The notes under the pieces: generated by a model
Told to the model about the DNA's origin: nothing
Database searches by the model: none
The model's input: the letters and a program-made list of their open reading frames with translations, nothing else
Source: Anabaena azotica FACHB-119
GTDB taxonomy: Bacteria; Cyanobacteriota; Cyanobacteriia; Cyanobacteriales; Nostocaceae
Reading direction: 5' to 3'
DNA length: 64,000 nt
Assembly: GCF_014697625.1 (NCBI RefSeq)
Contig: NZ_JACJSG010000005.1
Span: 100,561-164,560 of the forward strand
Shown here: one piece after another, positions 1 to 8,200 of the stretch
Numbering within the stretch: the stretch's first letter is position 1
Layout of the letters: each line of letters begins with the position of its first letter
Translations under genes and position numbers: made by a program

Positions 1-78
1 GGATGCCCACACCACAAGAGTTTATTTATGCACTACTTTAGTCGTGTCACACCACTACAGTTAGTTTGATTATGACAC

Positions 79-97
79 TTGCGTAAGTCCTAACTAA
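79..97 (+). repeat. Dispersed repeat end, copy 1
   Basis: This 19-bp stretch (TTGCGTAAGTCCTAACTAA) recurs exactly, in inverse orientation, at 62045-62063. Such GGACTTACGCAA ends are seen on small mobile elements in Nostoc-type genomes. No transposase is visible beside either copy. It lies just upstream of the MFS gene and could overlap its promoter. Confidence 0.5.
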
Positions 98-122
98 ATC
101 TAACTACTCAACAATATTACAA

Positions 123-1448
123 ATGCCACAACAACCAAACCCTGCCAGTATGCGTAATTTTATGATCGTCTGGCTTGGTCAGCTAGTGTCTACTATTGGT
201 AGCAGCATGACGAATTTTGCCATTGAAATTTGGGCATGGCAAATTACAGGTCAAGCAACTACAATTGCTTTAGTGGGTTTTTTCAGTTTGCTTCCCAGTA
301 TAATCATTACCCCCATCAGTGGTGCGATTGTAGACCGCTTTAATAGAAAATTATTAATGATGGTAGGGGACACAGTAGCAGTTTTTACTACTATTATTCT
401 TTTGTTACTTTACCTGACTAATAATTTACAAATTTGGCATTTTTATCTAACAGGCGCTATTGTCGGGACTTTCAATCAGTTTCAATCTTTAGCATACTCT
501 TCATCTGTATCGCTGATGATTCCTAAAAAACACTATACCCGCGCTAGTAGTCTAGAATTTTTATCTAGTTATGGAAGCAATATTATTGCACCAGCTTTGG
601 CTGGATATCTTTACACAATTATTGGTTTTTTAGGAATTTGGTTGATTGATATATTTACTTTTACCATTGCCATTAGTAGCTTACTGTTAGTAAATATTCC
701 TCAACCACCAATAACCATAGAAAAGGAAAATGTCGCCAATATTTGGCGCGATGTTGCATTTGGTTGGCGGTATATTCATAAGCAAAAAAGTCTACTGGCG
801 CTGTTAGTAGTTAATTTATTATTTTGGCTTCCCCATGACATTGGTAATGCTCTATATACACCAATGATTCTATCAAGAACAAATAATAATACTGTAGTGC
901 TAGGTAGTTTGGCTTCTGCTGCTGGTTTTGGCGGTGTCATGGGAGCTATATTTCTTAGCACTTGGGGCGGTTTTAGACGTAAAATTAAAGGCGTTTTATT
1001 AGGGATGACATTTGCAGGTTTTAGTAAAATTATCTTTGGTTTGGGTAGAACACCTTGGATTTGGATTCCTGCACAATTTTGCTCATCGCTCAATTTTCCT
1101 TTAAATGGAAGTTCAGATAATGCTATTTGGTTAGCGAAAGTACCTCCTAATATGCAAGGAAGAGTTTTTGCAGTGCGATCGCTAGTTTTGCAAATAGCTT
1201 CTGCGTTAGGCTACTTAATAGCAGGGCCTTTTGCAGATCAAATTTTTACCCCTGCATTGCAGTCAGGGGGTGTTTTGGTTCCCATATTCGGAGAATTATT
1301 TGGCACTGGTACTGGTGCAGGAATATCCCTTTTCTATGTAATTTGTGCAGTGTGGATGTTAATAGTTGGTTTGCTTGGCTTTTCTGTACCCATACTGCGG
1401 AATGTAGAAACTATTGTGCCAGACCATGATGTAGAGTATACCAGTTAA
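123..1448 (+). CDS. MFS exporter, EntS-like, probable siderophore/lipopeptide efflux
   Basis: This 441-residue protein is hydrophobic throughout, with about 12 predicted membrane segments. The N-terminal stretch (WLGQLVSTIGSSMTNFAIE) and the loop after TM2 (GAIVDRFNRKLLMM) are typical of the MFS_3 group, which includes the enterobactin exporter EntS. It should sit in the inner membrane and use the proton gradient to expel a small molecule. The start at 123 has no clear Shine-Dalgarno sequence; GTG/TTG alternatives were not convincing. It lies at the edge of a siderophore-like NRPS/PKS locus and converges with the TonB receptor, so export of the cluster product is the likely role. The substrate is inferred from context only. 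The stop codon abuts a 116-bp dispersed repeat. Confidence 0.85.
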   Translation: MPQQPNPASMRNFMIVWLGQLVSTIGSSMTNFAIEIWAWQITGQATTIALVGFFSLLPSIIITPISGAIVDRFNRKLLMMVGDTVAVFTTIILLLLYLTNNLQIWHFYLTGAIVGTFNQFQSLAYSSSVSLMIPKKHYTRASSLEFLSSYGSNIIAPALAGYLYTIIGFLGIWLIDIFTFTIAISSLLLVNIPQPPITIEKENVANIWRDVAFGWRYIHKQKSLLALLVVNLLFWLPHDIGNALYTPMILSRTNNNTVVLGSLASAAGFGGVMGAIFLSTWGGFRRKIKGVLLGMTFAGFSKIIFGLGRTPWIWIPAQFCSSLNFPLNGSSDNAIWLAKVPPNMQGRVFAVRSLVLQIASALGYLIAGPFADQIFTPALQSGGVLVPIFGELFGTGTGAGISLFYVICAVWMLIVGLLGFSVPILRNVETIVPDHDVEYTS

Positions 1449-1560
1449 ATCAGTTATCAGTTATCAGTTATCAGTCTTGACGGCGTATGGTGGGGGATAA
1501 AGAAGCGCCAAAACATGCCTTCCACCAATTGATGTGGTGTTTCACCAATGTGTTTAAGTA
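1445..1560 (+). repeat. 116-bp dispersed repeat with heptad head, copy A
   Basis: The element starts with the stop codon of the MFS gene, runs through three AGTTATC heptads and ends in a short hairpin (GGTGTTTCACC). A second copy, differing at only about a dozen positions, follows NRPS2 at 24223-24338, and it too begins exactly on a stop codon. The remainder of the gap to 1640 holds an imperfect CGGGCG...CGCCC inverted pair and a perfect AACAGTTAACTGTT palindrome at about 1630-1643, which could act in termination for both converging genes. Confidence 0.75.
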
Positions 1561-1640
1561 CGGGCGAGTTTAGCGGACATATCTGTTTTCCCCATGAATT
1601 TCTCAATCAACCCGCCCCTACAACAGTGAACAGTTAACTG

Positions 1641-4232
1641 TTAAATCTCCCATCCTAATGTAAATTTTACAGTGCGTGGTGCGCCATAAAAAACACGCAG
1701 ATCACTTTCAGCCGTTTCAAAATATTCAGTATCCAACAAGTTCTGCACATTCAAAGACGCTCTGAAATTGTTCCTGCGGTAATATAAGGAGGCATCAGTA
1801 CGTACATAACTTGGTAAACTAAAGTTATTTTCTAAATCCCCCTCTCTTTCTCCTACATAAAAAAGCCCTAAGCCAAATCCTAAACCTTGCAAATTACCTC
1901 TTTGAATTTCATAGGTACTCCACAAGCTAAAAGCGTGTTCTGGCACATTGTTAATACGGTTTCCTACTGGAATCTCATTGTCCTTGGTTACTTGTGCATC
2001 AGTGTAGGCATAGCCACCAATAATTTTCCATCCTGGTAAAATTTCACCAGTTATATCTAATTCAATACCTCGGCTTCTTTGTTCGCCTGTTTGGATAGAA
2101 GTATTTTCACTGGGATCTCTGGGATCAGTAGTGAGAACATTTGACCTTGTGATTTGGTATAAAGCTAGAGTTGAAGAAAGTTGATTTGTCCAATCTACTT
2201 TCACCCCTACTTCATACTGAGTTCCCCGTTCTGGTTCAAATAGCCTATTGTCGAAATTTGTTCCCGTAACCTGTTGAAATGAACGGCTATAGTTAGCATA
2301 TAGAGAAACTGCTTGACTCGGTTGATAGACAATACCAATACGAGGACTGAATGCTTCATCCTGTTGAAAAGCAGTTGTCTCTCCGAAAGAATTTTCTATT
2401 TCCTGCGTGACAATATCAAATCTGCCACCTAGAACTAATTTCAAGTTTTCTGTTAAGGAAATTTGGTCTTGTAAATAAAATCCTAAACCTTCAGATATTG
2501 TAGGTTCATCAGTAAATTCTTCAAGAATTGCCCCAGCACTGTCACGCCGATAAACGGGATTAAAAATATCTATAGAGCCAAGCTCTTGCAAGTAATTTCT
2601 ACCTTCGTCATAAGAAATATCTCTCGACAAGTCTATCCCAAATAACAGCTTGTGTTCAATGCTACCTGTTTTGAAATTACCGACAATATTTGTATCTAAG
2701 TTGTATGTTTGTTGAGCAAACTTAGCAACAAATAAACCTCGTTCAAGCGTGCGATCATCATCTAAAAGCCTTGTAGGGAACAAAGAATTTTGCTGTACAC
2801 TCAGATAGGAAAAATTAAAATTGTTACGAAACTGCCAATTTTCACTAAAACGATGCTCAAAATTGTAACCAATTCGTAGAGATTGGCGATCGTTTTTGTC
2901 AATTTCCGAAAAAGGCTCGCCGATAAAACGATTCCTTGGTAATTGACCGTTCCGGTTAGGTAAGACTGTCCCGCGAGCAGGTAAACCCCGGTCATTAGGT
3001 TGTTTTTGGTCTGAATACTCAGCTTCTAAAGTTAATTCGGTATTCTCACTTATTAACCAAGTCAAGCTAGGCGCAATCAAATAACGCTCCCTCTCAAAAA
3101 AATCAACGAATGTGTCTGTTGTGGATACAGATGCGTTTAACCGATATAACACAGTTTTTTCATCATTTAATGGCCCTGTAATGTCTATAGAACCGCTATA
3201 GGTGTTAAAGCTGCCAATAGTTCCCTCAATAGAATAAAAAGGAGTGCTTTGAGGTTTTGGCGTAACGATATTAATCGTACCGCCAGCACCTCCTTGTCCA
3301 AATAGCACCGAAGCAGGCCCTCGCAAAACTTCTATCTGCTCGATATTATCGACATTGACATTAGTTGTGATGTTGGTATCGTCTCTAAGTCCATTGCGGA
3401 TGATATTACGACTACTAAAACCACGAATGGTAAATCCTTCAAAAGCAGAACGTTCTGAATTATTAGCTATAACGCCTGGTGCATTTCGTAAGACATCGTT
3501 TAAACGCCTTGCTTGTTGGTCTTTTAGTACTTGTCGAGGTATTACTTGAATTGCTTGGGGTACATCACGTAGTGGTGTGTCTGTTTTAGTTGCGGTGCTG
3601 GCTGTAGGTATAAGATATCTATCTTGTTCACCAGTTACCCGCAATTCTATTGGTTCATCACCTTCTGCTGTTGGTTGTGATGGTGGTGTTTCAGTAGTTG
3701 GCTGTGTTGGCTGTGTTGGCTGTGTTGCTGAAGCGACGGGTGCGACTGCAAAAATTAGACTTTTATCTTCATCAAATAACTCTGCTGTTGGTAAACCTCC
3801 TTCACCTGTGACTGTTACTCGTACAGTATTAGCATCAGCTTGAATGACAGTTACAGATACAATGCCTGGTGCTGGATTATCTTGAGTAAAGTTGCCACCA
3901 TTGGGGAGTGCTAAAACTGCATTGGGTATATCCGCTATAAAACTGTTGCCTTGATTGTTATTTAGTGGTTTAAGTGCTTCTGGGTTGGCACTTTCTAAAA
4001 TAACTTCGATACCTTTATCTGTAGAAGTTACTTTAACGCCTGTAACTTTAATAACTGAACTATCATTGCTTTGTACGAATAATTGTGCCGAATTGGTGGA
4101 GTGAGATTTCTGAGTGTTAATAGTAGATAGCTTTACTGCTTGTGTTTGTGCATCTGCTGGTTGTACCAAGCTGCTAATGACTGCTAATGCCAATCCTACC
4201 GAACGTATATCACTCATCAATCCAGACTTCAT
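1641..4232 (-). CDS. TonB-dependent siderophore receptor with AMIN domain
   Basis: This is an outer-membrane beta-barrel receptor for ferric-siderophore uptake, powered by TonB/ExbBD. The start at 4232 is chosen because AGGAG lies 8 nt upstream (4241-4245) and it opens directly on a signal peptide ending in QPADA (about residue 28); an in-frame upstream ATG at 4316 would add 28 residues. Order in the 863-residue form: signal peptide; AMIN domain (about 60-165), typical of cyanobacterial receptors; Pro/Thr-rich linker with QPT repeats (about 170-190); TonB-box-like stretch IELRVTG (about 195); plug (about 215-325) with VPQAIQVIPRQVL and QIEVLRGPASVLFGQGG; then the 22-strand barrel to the C-terminus. 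It is divergent from the NRPS cluster and convergent with the exporter, so uptake of the cluster's own product is the natural reading. Confidence 0.93.
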   Translation of the reverse strand: MKSGLMSDIRSVGLALAVISSLVQPADAQTQAVKLSTINTQKSHSTNSAQLFVQSNDSSVIKVTGVKVTSTDKGIEVILESANPEALKPLNNNQGNSFIADIPNAVLALPNGGNFTQDNPAPGIVSVTVIQADANTVRVTVTGEGGLPTAELFDEDKSLIFAVAPVASATQPTQPTQPTTETPPSQPTAEGDEPIELRVTGEQDRYLIPTASTATKTDTPLRDVPQAIQVIPRQVLKDQQARRLNDVLRNAPGVIANNSERSAFEGFTIRGFSSRNIIRNGLRDDTNITTNVNVDNIEQIEVLRGPASVLFGQGGAGGTINIVTPKPQSTPFYSIEGTIGSFNTYSGSIDITGPLNDEKTVLYRLNASVSTTDTFVDFFERERYLIAPSLTWLISENTELTLEAEYSDQKQPNDRGLPARGTVLPNRNGQLPRNRFIGEPFSEIDKNDRQSLRIGYNFEHRFSENWQFRNNFNFSYLSVQQNSLFPTRLLDDDRTLERGLFVAKFAQQTYNLDTNIVGNFKTGSIEHKLLFGIDLSRDISYDEGRNYLQELGSIDIFNPVYRRDSAGAILEEFTDEPTISEGLGFYLQDQISLTENLKLVLGGRFDIVTQEIENSFGETTAFQQDEAFSPRIGIVYQPSQAVSLYANYSRSFQQVTGTNFDNRLFEPERGTQYEVGVKVDWTNQLSSTLALYQITRSNVLTTDPRDPSENTSIQTGEQRSRGIELDITGEILPGWKIIGGYAYTDAQVTKDNEIPVGNRINNVPEHAFSLWSTYEIQRGNLQGLGFGLGLFYVGEREGDLENNFSLPSYVRTDASLYYRRNNFRASLNVQNLLDTEYFETAESDLRVFYGAPRTVKFTLGWEI

Positions 4233-5269
4233 TCGTAATGCTCCTGACAATAAACCTTTAAATAACAGCCTTGCAGCTAATGGATCTTGCATCTTGATAC
4301 TCATCCTCACACCCAATGGAAAACTTTACGTCTAAATTAATGACGCGATAGTTATCGATAATTAATTTTTGACATTAGTCTATAGAGTTTCTCAAGAGTT
4401 AGCTGCGAATTATTTGCACTAGTTCTTGAAAAACTATTAGGAAACATTATCATAAACTTTTTATGCAGGCAAGTATTGCTTGAGGCTTGCCTTACTGAGT
4501 TTCTCCGTTACCTTTGTTTAAGCAAAGCCTTGTATGGTAGGCATTTAGCATATTTGCTTAAAAAAACTTTTTGTCTTGTTTATGAGAAAAATAAATTTTG
4601 TCATACCCCTACAGGCTGATATTTGCTGGATACTTACAGGTATATTGTGTTGAAACATTGATAAGTCTTGTTGATGAAGACTAAGAGTTACTTGCTATCT
4701 GTGTTAAGTTGCTTTATGCTACAAATAATTGAAAATTAATGGCAATAACTTAGTGGTCTTGTTCAAAGCCAAAGATGAACGTGACGCGAGTTCGACCAGT
4801 GCGGTTTTGACCTCACCCCCAACCCCTCTCCTCGCAGGAGAGGGGAGTATGGAGTATCTTATATCTTGCACCATTATCTTCCACTCGAAAATCAAAGCCC
4901 AAAACCCTTATGATTTCGTAGGGTGGGGAGTGCAGGGAGCCATGTGCTTATTGAGAAGGTGCAAGATGTCAGGTATGAGATATCAACGATAAATTAGGCT
5001 TTTAAAGCCTCTCTCCTTTTAGGGGAGCCAGTGCGTTGGTGAACCAGTGCTGCGGGAGGGTTAGCCCGACCCAGGCAACTGGTGAAAGGCTCTGCCGACT
5101 TGTAGCAACTGGCGTGAGAGGAATGGAAGTGGGGTTTTTTCCAGCCGTCGAACTCAGGTTAACGTGCTATTGATGGGACGGAGTAGACACGTTTAATCAC
5201 TTTAAACAAGGGCGCTATTGGTAGCCAATTTTAACAATTCGTTCTGTACGTCAGGGCTTTGAAGGTGCA
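4233..5269. promoter_or_regulatory. Divergent intergenic region between receptor and NRPS1
   Basis: About 1 kb separates the receptor from the first NRPS gene, the longest gap in the locus, so both promoters should lie here. I see no convincing Fur box: the best candidate, around 4347-4365, matches only about half of the 19-bp consensus. The right half is filled with repeats: a perfect 10-bp hairpin CCCCTCTCCT/AGGAGAGGGG at 4823-4845, a palindrome AGGCTTTTAAAGCCT at 4996-5010, and an imperfect inverted element at about 5028-5114 bounded by CCAGTGCGTTG and CAACTGGCG. An 87-codon open frame at 4729-4992 crosses these repeats and is not a credible gene. Confidence 0.5.
4823..4845. repeat. Perfect hairpin repeat (CCCCTCTCCT/AGGAGAGGGG)
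   Basis: Two perfect 10-bp arms flank a CGC loop. Preceded by CTCACCCCCAA, it belongs to a palindromic family common in Nostoc intergenic DNA. Related CCCCTCC/GGAGGGG hairpins occur inside the PKS2 and PKS3 coding sequences. Confidence 0.6.
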
Positions 5270-8200
5270 ATGACTCGATTTGTCAATCATTTAGAACAAA
5301 TGGTTTGTAATTGTTCGACAGTGGTAGAACTACTGCGTTATAGGTCGGTAGAACAAGCAAAAGATGAAGCTTTTACCTTTTTACATGATGGCGAAGCGCC
5401 AACAATAACTCTAACTTATCAAGAGTTAGATCGGCAAAGTAGAGCGATCGCATCTCAACTACAAGCTTTAGGTTTAAGCGGTGAGCGTGCTTTGTTACTT
5501 TATCCACCTGCTGTTGATTACTTACCAGCATTCTTTGGATGTCTATATGCTGGCGTGGTAGCAGTCCCAGCTTATCCCCCACGCAACGCCCGCAACACAC
5601 CCAGAATCTTGGCAATTTTAAAAGATGCACAAGCCGCAGTAGTTCTGACAACGACGGCAATTTTAGATCAATTGAAGTCTTTGCTTGCTGATAAATTTAA
5701 TGTCAATAATATCCTTTGGCTAACTACCGACAACCTCACCCCAGGTATAGAACAAGCTTGGCAAAAACCTCTCATCAATACAGATACTCTAGCCTTTTTG
5801 CAATACACTTCCGGCTCTACTGGCACACCCAAAGGTGTTATGCTCACTCATGGCAACTTGCTACACAATGCTGAGGTGACGCGCCAGTATATGGAACATT
5901 CCCCTAGTAGTAAGTTTGTCACTTGGCTACCTGTCTATCATGATATGGGACTGATTGGTGGCGTACTACAACCTTTGTATGCTAGTTTTCCTTGTATTAT
6001 GATGCCGCCAGTGTCTTTTCTCCAACGTCCTTACCGTTGGTTACAGGCAATTTCTCGTTACAAAGGCACTACTAGCGGCGCTCCTAACTTCGCCTACGAA
6101 CTTTGTATTGAAAAAATTACTCCTGAGCAACGTTCAACCTTAGATTTAAGCAGTTGGACTGTGGCTTTTAACGGTGCTGAACCAATTCGTGGTGATACTC
6201 TAGAGAAGTTTGCTGCCACCTTTGCCGAATGCGGTTTTCGTCCTGAAGCTTTTTATCCTTGCTACGGCATGGCAGAGGCGACTTTGATGATATCTGGGGG
6301 CATCAAATCTGCGTTAGTAAATAAACTATCTGTGCAGAAAAGCGCTTTAGAGCGTAACTATGTAATAGATGCGGTTGGTGATGCAAAGAACTCTATTAAA
6401 TTAGTTGGTTGTGGTCGCAGCGTACCACAACAGAGGGTTGTAATTGCTAATCCAGAAACGTTAACGCGCTGTCAGGATAGGGAAGTAGGGGAAATTTGGG
6501 TATCTGGGCCTAGTATTGGTCAAGGCTATTGGCATCGTCAAGTAGAAACAGAGCAAACTTTCCAGGCCTTTTTGCAAGATACTGGAGAAGGGCCTTTTTT
6601 ACGCACAGGTGATTTAGGCTTTTTGGATAGGGGAGAAGTCTATATTACTGGTAGAGCCAAAGATTTAATTATTATTCGGGGTCGTAACCTTTACCCACAA
6701 GATATTGAAATCACCGCAGAACGTTCTCATCCATCATTACGTGCTGGTAGCAATGCAGCTTTTTGTATAGAGGTTGACAACCAAGAACAATTGGTATTGG
6801 TGCAAGAATTAGAATTTCGCGCCAAACCAAATTTAGCAGAAGTCACAGAAGCAATTCGTCAAGCAGTTGCAGAAGAACAGGAAGTCCAAGTTTATGGAGT
6901 GGTTTTAATTAAACCGGGGACTCTTCCCAAGACTTCTAGCGGAAAAATTCAACGCCGTGCTACGAAAGCAGAATTTTTGGCTGGTGAATTACAGATAGTA
7001 AATAGTAGTATTAATGAAATTAGTAATTATATAGAAACTGAAAATAATCTTCAGCTAAATCGCGCAATTCTCTTGTCGCTTACTCCGCGTGAGGCTCAAC
7101 CATTATTAGAGTCTTATCTAGTTGAGCAAGTAGTGAGAGTGTTGAAAATAAAACCTTCACAAATAAATATTCAGCAGCCTGTAAGTAGTTTAGGGCTGGA
7201 TTCTTTAAGAGTATTTGAATTAAAAAATAGGATTGAAAACCATATAGATGTCGCTGTATCGGTAGCAGACTTTTTTGAAGGTTTGAGTATTCAAGGATTA
7301 GCAACAAAAATAATCGCTGAAATTAGTGCGGGTAGCGCGTCTTTAGTCATGGCTAAAGTTGAGAAAAGCACTGACTTCCATCCTTTATCTTTTTCGCAGC
7401 AGGGACTTTGGTTTATTCATCAGTTAACGCCTGATACCTATGCTTATAACATTCCCATTGTGATTAATTTAACGGGACATTTAAAGGTAGCTGCACTAAC
7501 ACAAAGCTTAAAGGAAATTATTCAACGTCATGAGGTTTTGCGAACAAATTTTGTCTTAGTTGATGGACAACCAGTTCAGGTAATTAATCCGACTGTTAAC
7601 TTTAGCTTACCAATTGAAGATTTGCGAGGATTATCAGAGGATGAGGCGACAGTTACAAGACAACGCTTGATAGCAGAATTAGCTCAACATCAGTTTGATT
7701 TAGCTGGTCAATCTTTATTGCGTGTCTTGTTACTACGCTTAACAGATAATGAATCTAAATTGCTTGTAACTTTCCATCATATAGTTGCAGATGGTTGGTC
7801 TGTTGGGGTGTTCATTCGAGAATTAGCAGCAATATATGAAGCTTTTGCTGATGGAAAACCCTCTCCACTGACTGAGTTACCTATTCAATATGTAGATTTT
7901 GCCTATTGGCAACAAAAATATTTACATCCAGAGCGCAGGGAAACGCTACTTACATACTGGAAGCAGCGATTAAGTGGTAAACTGCCTATATTGGATTTAC
8001 CTTGCGACCATCCGCGTAGACGCGGAGCGGCTTGTCGCAAGACATCGCCTATACAAAGTTTCAACGGTGCTAAAGTCCAACTATCTTTACCCAAAAGTCT
8101 TACAGACTCATTAAAGCAACTGAGCCATCAAGAAGGCGTAACTTTATTTATGACTCTGTTGGCGGCGTTCAAAACCTTGTTGTACCGCTACACAGGACAA

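Noticed and set aside
4347..4371. Possible Fur box upstream of the TonB receptor
   Set aside because: Only about 10 of 19 positions match the consensus in either orientation; a matrix scan or Fur footprinting would be needed.
4729..4992. 87-codon open frame before NRPS1
   Set aside because: It runs through a palindromic repeat, has no ribosome site or recognisable motif and no protein-like composition.
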